In this document: piece by piece, positions 44,136-52,136 of the stretch | Numbering within the stretch: position 1 is the first letter of the stretch | How the letters are laid out: every line of letters starts with the position of its first letter | NCBI RefSeq assembly: GCF_000761215.1 | Contig: NZ_CP009438.1 | Location: forward strand, 6,614,501-6,678,500 | DNA: 64,000 bases | Reading direction: 5' to 3' | Origin: Streptomyces glaucescens | Lineage (GTDB): Bacteria > Actinomycetota > Actinomycetes > Streptomycetales > Streptomycetaceae | Made by a program: the position numbers and the translations under genes | The notes under the pieces: model-generated | What the model saw: the letters and a program-made list of their open reading frames with translations, nothing else | The model's database searches: none | Told to the model about the DNA's origin: nothing

Positions 44136-45629
44136 ATGACGGTCACACAAGACGGCACCCAGACCACGGACGAGGTGGTCCACGGGCCCGGCATCGACCC
44201 CGAGCGCCTGGCGATCTGCCTCAGCGTGCTCGAAGAGCTGGACGAGCTGGAGGTCGACCACCCCGACGCGATCAAGGTCCGCCGGGCCACGTCGCACATC
44301 TACCGCACGGTGAAGCAGCGCCGCCGCCAGGAGCGCCGGGCCGCCAAGACCGCCCACGACCGGCAGGTCACCGAGGCCACCGCGACCGGCTCCGCCGAGC
44401 GCATCGACGACGAGACCGAGGGCATCCTGCCCTCCTCCAAGATCGAGGCGGGCCGCATCGCCGGGATACTCCAGCGCCCGCGCTCCTGCTACGTCTGCAA
44501 GACGCGGTACGTCGAGGTCGACTACTTCTACCACCAGCTCTGCCAGGACTGCGCCGCCGAGAACCGGGCCAGGCGCGACGCCCGCGCCGACCTCACCGGC
44601 AAGCGCGCGCTGCTCACCGGCGGCCGGGCCAAGATCGGCATGTACATCGCGCTGCGGCTGCTGCGCGACGGCGCCCACACGACGGTCACCACCCGGTTCC
44701 CGAAGGACGCCATCCGCCGCTTCAAGGCCATGGACGACTCGGCGGACTGGATCCACCGCCTGGAGGTCGTCGGCATCGACCTGCGCGACCCGGCCCAGGC
44801 CGTGGCCCTCGCCGACCAGGTGGCCGAGGCCGGCCCGCTCGACATCCTGATCAACAACGCCACCCAGACCGTGCGCCGGCTGCCCTCCGCCTACGCCGCC
44901 CTCGTCGAGGGCGAGAGCGCCCCGCTGCCCGCCGGGGAACTGCCCGCCCACCACGTCATCGGCGCCTTCAACTCCGGCGCGGTCGACGGCCTCGCCGCGC
45001 TGCCCGTCGGCACCAGCGGCCTGGACGCGCAGCAGGTCGCCGACCTCGCCCTGGTCGCGGGCAACGCCAGCGTCGCCCGCCACCTCGACGGCACGGCCAT
45101 CGACGCCGGCGGCCTGGTACCGGACGTCGTGGACACCAACACCTGGGTGCAGACCATCGAGCAGATCTCCCCCGTGGAGCTGCTGGAGACCCAGCTCTGC
45201 AACTACACCGCGCCGTTCATCCTGATCAGCAAGTTGCGCCCGGTGATGGCCGAGGCGGCCCGCAAGGCGTCCAGCGGACGCTCCTACGTCGTCAACGTCT
45301 CGGCGATGGAAGGCGTCTTCAACCGGGGCTACAAGGGCGCCGGACACCCGAACACCAACGCCGCGAAGGCCGCGATGAACATGGTGACGCGGACCAGCGC
45401 CCAGGAGATGTTCGACACCGACCGCATCCTGATGACCTCGGTCGACACCGGCTGGATCACCGACGAGCGGCCGCACTTCGACAAGCTGCGCCTCGCCGAG
45501 GAGGGCTTCCACGCCCCGCTCGACCTGGTCGACGGCGCGGCGCGGGTCTACGACCCGATCGTGCGCGGCGAGGCCGGCGAGGACCTGTACGGCGTCTTCC
45601 TGAAGGACTACGCGCCCGGCAAGTGGTGA
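44136..45629 (+). CDS. SDR-fold protein with N-terminal zinc-finger-like Cys motif
   Basis: This 497-residue protein has an N-terminal helical region (about 20-115), a C4 cluster with Cys118, Cys121, Cys136 and Cys139 (CYVC ... CQDC), and then a Rossmann fold of short-chain dehydrogenase type (from TGGRAKIG, 161-168). The Tyr expected four residues before the catalytic Lys411 is Thr407 (NTNAAK), and the NNAG motif reads NNAT. It is therefore an unusual SDR, probably not a normal oxidoreductase. The cluster may bind zinc, as in nucleic-acid- or protein-binding modules. It is a single gene after the glycogen genes. Confidence 0.8.
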   Translation: MTVTQDGTQTTDEVVHGPGIDPERLAICLSVLEELDELEVDHPDAIKVRRATSHIYRTVKQRRRQERRAAKTAHDRQVTEATATGSAERIDDETEGILPSSKIEAGRIAGILQRPRSCYVCKTRYVEVDYFYHQLCQDCAAENRARRDARADLTGKRALLTGGRAKIGMYIALRLLRDGAHTTVTTRFPKDAIRRFKAMDDSADWIHRLEVVGIDLRDPAQAVALADQVAEAGPLDILINNATQTVRRLPSAYAALVEGESAPLPAGELPAHHVIGAFNSGAVDGLAALPVGTSGLDAQQVADLALVAGNASVARHLDGTAIDAGGLVPDVVDTNTWVQTIEQISPVELLETQLCNYTAPFILISKLRPVMAEAARKASSGRSYVVNVSAMEGVFNRGYKGAGHPNTNAAKAAMNMVTRTSAQEMFDTDRILMTSVDTGWITDERPHFDKLRLAEEGFHAPLDLVDGAARVYDPIVRGEAGEDLYGVFLKDYAPGKW

Positions 45630-45639
45630 CCGCGCAGCT

Positions 45640-46300
45640 CGCCGCGGAGCCGGGTGACCGTGCCGTCCCTTGCCGCCGCCGGGGAGAGCGCAGGGCCCGC
45701 CCGGTCGGGGAGACCGTGCGGGGCTCACGCTGCCGGGGAGGCTGCGCCGAGCGGCGCGGCGGGGTGACCGTGCCGTCCTCTGCCGCCGGGGAGGCTGCGC
45801 AGGCCCGCCGTGTCGGGGATACCGTGGAGGGCTCGCCGTCGCGCCGGGCCGCACGGCTGTGACTGTGCCGCCGGGGGTACTGGTGCAGGGCCCGCGCCGA
45901 CGGGTTGAGCGCGCCGTCCTGTGCCGCCGGGGAGGCTGCGCGGGGCCCGCCCGTGCCGTCGGCGGGCCGCGCAGGGCCGTGGGGCCGGGTGACCGTGCCG
46001 TCCCGTGCCGTCGGCGACCGCAGACCCGTACCGCCGGGGACGCCGCCCCCGTCGGGGAGGTGGCGCCGGGCCCGCGCCGCCCGGAGGCCGCGCCGGGCCG
46101 CGGGGCCGGGTGACCGTGGCGTCCCGTGCCGTCGGCGACCGCAGGGCCACCGCCGGGAGGCCGCGCCGGGACGCGCGGCACGGCGTCCGCGCCGTCCCGT
46201 GCCGTCGTGGGCGGCCGCTCTGGGCCCGCGCCGTCGGGTGACGTGGTGTCAGCGGCGCGGGCCGGTGCACCACCGGCCCGCCGCTCGCAAGCCCTGCTCC
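45640..46300. repeat. GC-rich degenerate direct-repeat region
   Basis: About 660 bp of very GC-rich sequence repeats a core like GGGTGACCGTGCCGTCC followed by a GCCGCCGGGGAGGC-like block. Copies start near 45652, 45762, 45857, 45901, 45987 and 46107; the last two are 120 bp apart and nearly identical over 40 bp. Spacing is irregular. No frame in it looks like a protein. It follows the SDR gene directly and may have grown by slippage or have a structural role. Confidence 0.75.
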
Positions 46301-46727
46301 GCCGAACGGGTGGGCGCACACCGGGGCGCCCGCCCTCTTCTTGGCGCACTCCGTCCGCACATCAGGGGGGCGTGCTAGGCCGGGCGGGTGAGTTTTCCAA
46401 CGGGGCATCACGGGGCAAAAGGGTGCAAGGGGTTGTCCCGCGCATGCGGGATGACTTGGCACAGTGGCGGCCAATTTCCCGTTGTTGCGAAGCCATCGAG
46501 CGGACGACCGCTCATTTGGTTAATCTGAAGCCGACGGACACCAGCACGGGTCCCTACCCACACCCAACGTCCGTCCCGGGACCAGCCGGCGCACAACGGC
46601 CTGCCTCCCGCGACTTGTCGACGCCACCGCGTCCGGACGGATCACACCCAGACCCGAGTGCACGTCGGTCGCGGACCGCGGACCCACCGGCGAGCCCGAG
46701 GGTGACCCGACACATAAGGAGTGCGCG
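46301..46727. other. Intergenic region upstream of the small peptide gene
   Basis: There is no recognisable gene in these 427 bp. The stretch near 46500-46540 (GGTTAATCTGAAG) is AT-richer than its surroundings and may contain the promoter for the small gene at 46728. Confidence 0.45.
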
Positions 46728-46901
46728 GTGACACCGGAGAAGAAGAATCGCGAGCAGCGCCCCAAGGATCGCGCCGAGCGCGCGGGCCGGCGCCCAGGAG
46801 AGATCGGCAGCCTCGACGTGTGGGCCCGTTCGGCCCCGATCCGCCTCGCGGGCTACGAGGACGACCTCGCCGAGCCGCACATCCTGCCCAGCGTCGACTG
46901 A
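46728..46901 (+). CDS. Short hypothetical protein
   Basis: This 57-residue protein starts VTPEKKNREQRPKDRAERAG and ends with a tryptophan- and leucine-containing segment: SLDVWARSAPIRLAGYEDD followed by LAEPHILPSVD. GTG at 46728 lies 7 bp after AAGGAG, a strong ribosome site, so I judge it to be a real gene. The charged N-terminus with a distinct C-terminal segment recalls a leader-core layout of modified peptides, but no modifying enzyme is beside it. Function unknown. Confidence 0.65.
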   Translation: MTPEKKNREQRPKDRAERAGRRPGEIGSLDVWARSAPIRLAGYEDDLAEPHILPSVD

Positions 46902-46956
46902 ACGCCGGGCGGGCTGCCGCGATCACCGGTCAGCTGGGCGTGCGAAACTCACGCCC

Positions 46957-47439
46957 ATGCTGATCAGAGAAGCCACCGCCGACGACTGGCCGCGCATCTG
47001 GCCGTTCTGGCACCGCATCGTCGCCGGCGCCGACACGTACACCTGGGACCCCGACACCGGCGAGGAAGCGGCCCGCGCCCTCTGGATGAGCCCGGCCAAA
47101 CGCGTCTACGTCGCCGAGGACGCCTCCGGCGCCGTCGTCGGCTCCGCCTACCTGACCCCCAACTACGGCGGGCCCGCCGCCCGCATCGCCAACGCCGGCT
47201 TCATGGTCGACCCCGACCAGGGCGGCCGCGGCATCGGCCGCGCCCTCGCCGAGCACGTCCTCGCCGAGGCGACGGCACACGGCTACCGGGGCATGGTGTT
47301 CAACGCCGTCGTCGAGACGAACCCCGCCGTGCGGCTCTGGACGTCCCTCGGCTTCACCGTCCTCGGCACGGTGCCGGAGGCCTTCGACCACCCCCGGCAC
47401 GGACCGGTGGGGCTGCACATCATGTACAAGGCGCTGTGA
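46957..47439 (+). CDS. GNAT-family N-acetyltransferase (PAT-like)
   Basis: This 160-residue GNAT begins MLIREATADDWPRIWPFWHRIV and carries the acetyl-CoA loop VDPDQGGRGIGRALAEHVLAEA and the C-terminal LWTSLGFTVLGTVPEAF segment. It lies 55 bp after the short peptide gene on the same strand and may share its transcript. The acceptor is unknown; the general shape resembles phosphinothricin acetyltransferases and amino-acid-type acetyltransferases. Confidence 0.88.
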   Translation: MLIREATADDWPRIWPFWHRIVAGADTYTWDPDTGEEAARALWMSPAKRVYVAEDASGAVVGSAYLTPNYGGPAARIANAGFMVDPDQGGRGIGRALAEHVLAEATAHGYRGMVFNAVVETNPAVRLWTSLGFTVLGTVPEAFDHPRHGPVGLHIMYKAL

Positions 47440-47508
47440 CCGGCGCGCCGCCCCGCCCCGCCGCGCGCCGGGCGGGGCCGCGCCGCCCCGCCGGGCTGCG
47501 AAACGCCC

Positions 47509-48855
47509 CTACCCGAGCGGCGCGACCCGCTCCCACGGGCGCTGCCGCTCCAACTGGCCCGCCACCTCCAGCAGCAACGCCTCGGATCCCGGCCGCCCCA
47601 CCAGCTGCACGGCGCACGGGGCGCCGGAGGGGAGCGTGCCGAGCGGGACCACCATCGCGGGCCAGCCGGTGAGGTTCCACGGCGGGGTCATCGGCGCGTA
47701 CGTCGAGTTGGCGGCGATGTTGCGCAGCCAGCCCCGCTCGTGCCACGGCGCCACCCGCGGGGAGCGGCGGGCGAGCGCCGGGGTGAGCAGCACGTCGTAC
47801 TCGTCGAAGAACGGCTTCAGCCGCCGGCGCAGCGCCTCGCGGTCCGCGCCGGTGCCCACCCGCCCGGCGACGCGGCGCCCGATGGCCGCGTGGACGCGGG
47901 TCCGCCGGGTCAGCAGCCGAGGATCGAGCGCCTGGGCGTCGACGGAGGCGCCCGCCGTCCAGTGCGCCAGCGCCGTGACGCCCAGCGTCTTCGGATAGGG
48001 CGGGTCGGCGCGCCGCACCTGGTGCCCCGCCTTGATCAGCAGCCCGGCCGCCTCCCGCACGGCCGACGCGTACGGCTTGCCGGGGGTCACCCCCGGCAGC
48101 GGGCTGCGCAGCGACACGGCGATCCGGCGGGTGGCGGCCGCCTCGGGCTCCATCCCGTCCTCGCGGTCGGCGAGGACGGAAAGCATCAGCCGCGCGTCCG
48201 CGACGGTGGTGGCGAACGGGCCGTTCTCTGTCATGCCGAACCAGTCGTTGCCGCCGAGACCGGCCGGGACCACCCCGTGGCCCGGCTTGATCGCGACCAG
48301 TCCGCAGTTGGCCGCCGGAATCCGCAGCGACCCCATGCCGTCGGTGCCGAGCGCGATCGGCACCATCCCGGCGGCCACGGCGGCGGCGCTGCCGCCCGAC
48401 GAGCCGCCCGCGGAACGGGAGGTGTCCCACGGGTTGCGGGAGGTGCCGTGCACCCCGTCCGTCGTCGCGAAGATGCACAGCTCGGGCACGTGCGTCAGGC
48501 CCACGACGACCGCGCCCGCGGCCCGCAGCCGGGCCACGGTGACATGGTCCCGTTCGACCGGCGTGTCCGGTGTCGCCGCCGAGCCGTTGCGGCAGGTCTC
48601 GCCGCCGACCGGCACGTTGTCCTTGACGGCCACGGGCACACCGGCGAGCGGCAGATCGGCCAGATCCCCGCGCGCGCCCACCTCGTCGGCCTCCCGCAGC
48701 GCGGCCTCGGCCCGCACCACACGGAACGCTCCGATGCGCCCGTCCAGCCGCTCGATGCGCGCCAGGTGCTCCGCCACCACCTCCCGCGGCGTGACCTGCT
48801 TCTCCCGCACGGCGGCGGCGATCTCGGCGGCGGTCCGTCCGACCCAGTTGGTCAC
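47509..48855 (-). CDS. Amidase signature family enzyme
   Basis: This 448-residue amidase has the Ser-cisSer-Lys triad of the family: Lys in VAVKDN near residue 78, the first Ser in GGSSGGS near residue 154, and the second in the TDGMGSLRIPAANCG segment (Gly-Ser) near 175. It hydrolyses an amide to an acid and ammonia. The substrate cannot be predicted. GTG at 48855 is the only suitable start. The gene is monocistronic on the minus strand. Confidence 0.9.
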   Translation of the reverse strand: MTNWVGRTAAEIAAAVREKQVTPREVVAEHLARIERLDGRIGAFRVVRAEAALREADEVGARGDLADLPLAGVPVAVKDNVPVGGETCRNGSAATPDTPVERDHVTVARLRAAGAVVVGLTHVPELCIFATTDGVHGTSRNPWDTSRSAGGSSGGSAAAVAAGMVPIALGTDGMGSLRIPAANCGLVAIKPGHGVVPAGLGGNDWFGMTENGPFATTVADARLMLSVLADREDGMEPEAAATRRIAVSLRSPLPGVTPGKPYASAVREAAGLLIKAGHQVRRADPPYPKTLGVTALAHWTAGASVDAQALDPRLLTRRTRVHAAIGRRVAGRVGTGADREALRRRLKPFFDEYDVLLTPALARRSPRVAPWHERGWLRNIAANSTYAPMTPPWNLTGWPAMVVPLGTLPSGAPCAVQLVGRPGSEALLLEVAGQLERQRPWERVAPLG

Positions 48856-49229
48856 AGGGTGCTCCTCGGCGATGGGGTGGTCCTACTGGCGAGTACGCAG
48901 GCAGCACTCTGCCCAACCCGGCGGGGCCGTGTCGAGAGGAGCGGTTCGATCCGGCCGCCACGGGGAGCCGTGGACCTCGCCGCGCCCCGTCGGCGACCCG
49001 GTCGCCGCGCCCCCGGCCGCGGCGCTGTCCCGCGAGCGGAGCCCGGTGCCGGGCAGGGCAACCGGCCGCCACGGGACCGGAGGAGTTCCTCCAGCCGGCC
49101 TCCCCGCCGCACCCGCGTGCGAGCCGTGCGCCCCTGAGACGGGTCAGGGCTCCGACCGCTCCCTCAGCCACTGCTTCACCCCGCCGACGTGCGCGGCCGG
49201 ACCGGGGAAGAGGTGTCTCTTCCGCCAAG
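48856..49229. other. Divergent intergenic region without a recognisable gene
   Basis: These 374 bp between the amidase and the aldo/keto reductase genes contain no plausible protein. The right end contains an AT-rich palindrome (listed separately). Confidence 0.5.
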
Positions 49230-49244
49230 TTGTTTGATAAACAA
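49230..49244. promoter_or_regulatory. AT-rich palindromic operator upstream of the aldo/keto reductase
   Basis: TTGTTTGATAAACAA has perfect 6-bp arms (TTGTTT/AAACAA) around GAT. It is a striking AT-rich island in GC-rich DNA. It lies 5 bp before the reductase start codon, so a bound protein would block expression; the inner TGATAA could also be a -10 element of a leaderless promoter. No regulator gene is adjacent. Confidence 0.6.
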
Positions 49245-49249
49245 GCGGC

Positions 49250-50305
49250 ATGGCGTCCCACAACCCCGCCCGCGTCACCGCCGCCGACACCTACGACAGC
49301 CGCTTCCCCGCCTCGCGCGAACGGGACGGCTCCGACGCGACGAACCTCGTGAGCCGCCTCGCCCTCGGCGCGGCCGCCCTCGGCAACCTGTACGCCGAGG
49401 TCACCGACGAGCAGGCGTACGCCACCGTGGCCGCCGCCTGGCGCAACGGCATCCGCGCCTTCGACACCGCACCCCACTACGGCCTCGGCCTGTCCGAACG
49501 CCGCCTCGGCGCGGCGCTGCGCGAGCACCCCCGCACCGCCTACACCGTCTCCACCAAGGTCGGCCGGCGCCTGGAACCCGCCGACGGCACCGGCGACGAC
49601 CTCGCGCACGGCTTCGCGGTGCCGGCCACCCACCGCCGCGTCTGGGACTTCACCGCGGACGGCATCCGCCGCACCCTCGACGCCAGCCTGGAACGGCTCG
49701 GCCTCGACCGCGTCGACACCGTCTACCTGCACGACCCCGACGACCACGCCGAGCAGGCCTTCCGCGAGGGCTACCCGGCGCTGGAGCGACTGCGCGCGGA
49801 AGGCGTCGTCGGGGCGATCGGCGCGGGCATGAACCAGACCGCGATGCTCACCCGCTTCGTCCGGGACACCGACGTGGACGTGGTGCTGTGCGCCGGCCGC
49901 TACACCCTCCTCGACCAGAGCGCCCTCACCGATCTGCTGCCCGCCGCGCGGGAACGCGGCACCGCCGTCGTCCTCGGCGGCCCCTTCAACTCGGGACTCC
50001 TCGCCGACCCCGGGCCCGCGGCGACCTACGACTACCGGCGGGCGCCCGCGGACCTGCTGGCGCGGGCCCTGCGGCTGAAGGCGCTCGCCGGGCGGCACGG
50101 CACCACCCTGCGCGCCGCCGCCCTGGCCTTCTGCGCCGCGCACCCGGCCGTCACCGCCGTCCTCGTCGGCGCCCGCTCCGCCGCCGAGGTCGACGACTGC
50201 GCCGAGCAGCTCCGCGGCCCCGTGCCGGCGGCCTTCTGGCAGGAACTGCGGGACACCGGCCTGCTGCCCGCCGACGCTCCCGTGCCCGGTGACGGCCACC
50301 CCTGA
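49250..50305 (+). CDS. Aldo/keto reductase (sugar dehydrogenase type)
   Basis: This 351-residue TIM-barrel enzyme has the family residues: Asp and Tyr in AFDTAPHYGLGLSE, a Lys in TKVGRRL, and the His region in VYLHDPDD. The RLALGAAALGNLY start and the GAIGAGMNQ segment match L-fucose/D-threo-aldose 1-dehydrogenase-like members. It probably oxidises a sugar using NAD(P). ATG at 49250 lacks a normal ribosome site and may be leaderless. It may be inducible through the palindrome upstream. Confidence 0.88.
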   Translation: MASHNPARVTAADTYDSRFPASRERDGSDATNLVSRLALGAAALGNLYAEVTDEQAYATVAAAWRNGIRAFDTAPHYGLGLSERRLGAALREHPRTAYTVSTKVGRRLEPADGTGDDLAHGFAVPATHRRVWDFTADGIRRTLDASLERLGLDRVDTVYLHDPDDHAEQAFREGYPALERLRAEGVVGAIGAGMNQTAMLTRFVRDTDVDVVLCAGRYTLLDQSALTDLLPAARERGTAVVLGGPFNSGLLADPGPAATYDYRRAPADLLARALRLKALAGRHGTTLRAAALAFCAAHPAVTAVLVGARSAAEVDDCAEQLRGPVPAAFWQELRDTGLLPADAPVPGDGHP

Positions 50306-50468
50306 TCGCCGACGCCCACCACCACGCCCGGGACCTCGCCACGCGCGACCAAGGTCGTCACCACGGCCGCCGCACCGGCCGCCGCGCTGTGCGAGTCCGC
50401 ACGCGACGAGGTCTTCCCGTCGGCCGCCACCCGCGTCCACGGCCTCCGAGCCGCCCGGCCCGCCCCGG

Positions 50469-51890
50469 TCACGGCCTGTGGGCGGTCCCGGCCAGCCGGG
50501 TCGGCGGCAGGTACTCCCGCACGTAGGTCCGGTGCCAGCAGGCGCCGGTCTCCCGCAGCTCCCGCCAGGTGGTGTACCGGTAGCGGAAGAGCCGGGCGCG
50601 GATGTGGCGGGGCGGCTCCCCGGGCGGGAAGGGGGAGCGGCGCAGCAGCCCGAGGGTGTCGCGGTCGTCCTCCAGCAGCCGCTCCACCAGCGCGCCGAAC
50701 CAGGGCCCCGCGTAGGCGGGCGACAGCGCGGCGAACCACATCATCCAGTCCAGCCGCAAGTGGTACGGCGCGAACTGGCGCGGCCAGCGCCGCGGGTCGC
50801 CGGGCTTGCCCTTGAACTCGTACTCCCGCCAGTCGGAGTCCTCCCGCGGCACGGCGTCCGCGGTGCCCTCGATCACCACCTCGTAGCGCACCCGGCTGAC
50901 GCTGCCGAACGCACCGTAGGTGTTCACCAGGTGGAGCGGGTCGAAGGACCGGTTCATGACCTGGTGCGGGGAGATCATGTTCGCCACCGGGCGGTAGCTC
51001 AGGAACAGCAGCAGCGCGGCCACCGCCGACACCAGGACCACGTACCAGAGCGGGGCCCCGGGCAGCGGCGGCGGGTCGGCGGGGAAGCGCACCGCGGACA
51101 GCGCCAGCACGATGGTGATCCAGTTCAGCCAGGAGAAGTTGCCCGACAGCACCAGCCACAGCTGGGTGACGATCATCAGGGACGCGGCGGCCGTGGCGAC
51201 CGGCTGCGGCGTGAACAGCAGGAACGGCACCGCGAGCTGGGTGACGTGGTTCGCGGCCACCTCCACCCGGTGCACCGGCTTCGGCAGACGGTGGAAGAAC
51301 CAGCTCAGCGGGCCCGGCATCGGCTGCGTCTCGTGATGGTGGTCGAGACAGGTCAGCTTGCGCCAGCAGGCGTCCCCGCGCAGCTTGATCAGCCCCGCGC
51401 CGAACTCCACCCGGAACAGGATCCAGCGCAGCAGGAACAGCACCACGACCGGCGGGGCCACCTCGTCGTTGCCGAGGAAGACCGCGAGGAACCCCGTCTC
51501 CAGCAGCAGGGACTCCCAGCCGAAGCCGTACCAGGTCTGGCCCACGTTGACGATCGACAGGTACAGCAGCCACGGCACCAGCCACAGCAGCATCGCCGCC
51601 CACAGCGGCAGCAGGCCGTCGAGCCCGGCGAGCAGCGCCGCCGACACCGCGGCGCCCGTCCAGGCGCAGCCGGCGAAGAACCGGTCGGAGTAGTGCAGTT
51701 GGAACAGGCTCGGCGCCTGCCGGAAGGGCACCCGGGCGACGAACCGGGGGATCGGCAGCATCCCGCGGGTGCCGAGCAGCGCCCGGAACTGGAGGGCCGC
51801 GGTGAGGAACGCGACCAGGTAGACGGCGGCCAGCGCCCGCTGGAACACCAGCCGGCTCAGCCAGTAGTCGGATGCGGTGAACCAGTCCAC
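50469..51890 (-). CDS. Lipase maturation factor family membrane protein
   Basis: This 473-residue integral membrane protein (about eight hydrophobic helices) has the family hallmarks WFTASDYWLSRLVFQRALA at the N-terminus, GFGWESLLLETGFLAVFLG, FRVEFGAGLIKLRGD near 180, HHETQPMPGP, and FAPYHLRLDWMMWFA near the C-terminus. Related proteins (LMF1 in mammals) help fold lipases in the secretory pathway; the bacterial role is unknown. GTG at 51890 is preferred; ATG at 51917 would add nine residues. Confidence 0.88.
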   Translation of the reverse strand: MDWFTASDYWLSRLVFQRALAAVYLVAFLTAALQFRALLGTRGMLPIPRFVARVPFRQAPSLFQLHYSDRFFAGCAWTGAAVSAALLAGLDGLLPLWAAMLLWLVPWLLYLSIVNVGQTWYGFGWESLLLETGFLAVFLGNDEVAPPVVVLFLLRWILFRVEFGAGLIKLRGDACWRKLTCLDHHHETQPMPGPLSWFFHRLPKPVHRVEVAANHVTQLAVPFLLFTPQPVATAAASLMIVTQLWLVLSGNFSWLNWITIVLALSAVRFPADPPPLPGAPLWYVVLVSAVAALLLFLSYRPVANMISPHQVMNRSFDPLHLVNTYGAFGSVSRVRYEVVIEGTADAVPREDSDWREYEFKGKPGDPRRWPRQFAPYHLRLDWMMWFAALSPAYAGPWFGALVERLLEDDRDTLGLLRRSPFPPGEPPRHIRARLFRYRYTTWRELRETGACWHRTYVREYLPPTRLAGTAHRP

Positions 51891-52136
51891 GGTCCTCGCA
51901 CACTCCTCTCCTTCCATGGTGGCGCGCGGCGGCGACCGCCCCGCGTCACCGCTGCTCCGCCTGTGCGACCCGGGTGAGTGAAGCAGACAAGGGTGACGAG
52001 TTGCCCGGAACGGGGCCGTCGACCCGGACCCGGTCCGAGCCGCGGGCCCGGCCGCGGTCCGGGGCCCGGAGTCCCGCGGCGGACCAGGTGGGCCGACAAG
52101 TCGAAGAATCGGTCGAATCCTGGCAAGGTGGGGCGC

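Noticed and set aside
45660..46300. Short plus-strand frames in the GC-rich repeat block
   Set aside because: They consist of repeated Arg/Gly/Pro-rich sequence from the repeat core and lack ribosome sites.
48930..48970. tRNA-like GGTTCGATCC segment
   Set aside because: No acceptor or anticodon stems can be paired around it.
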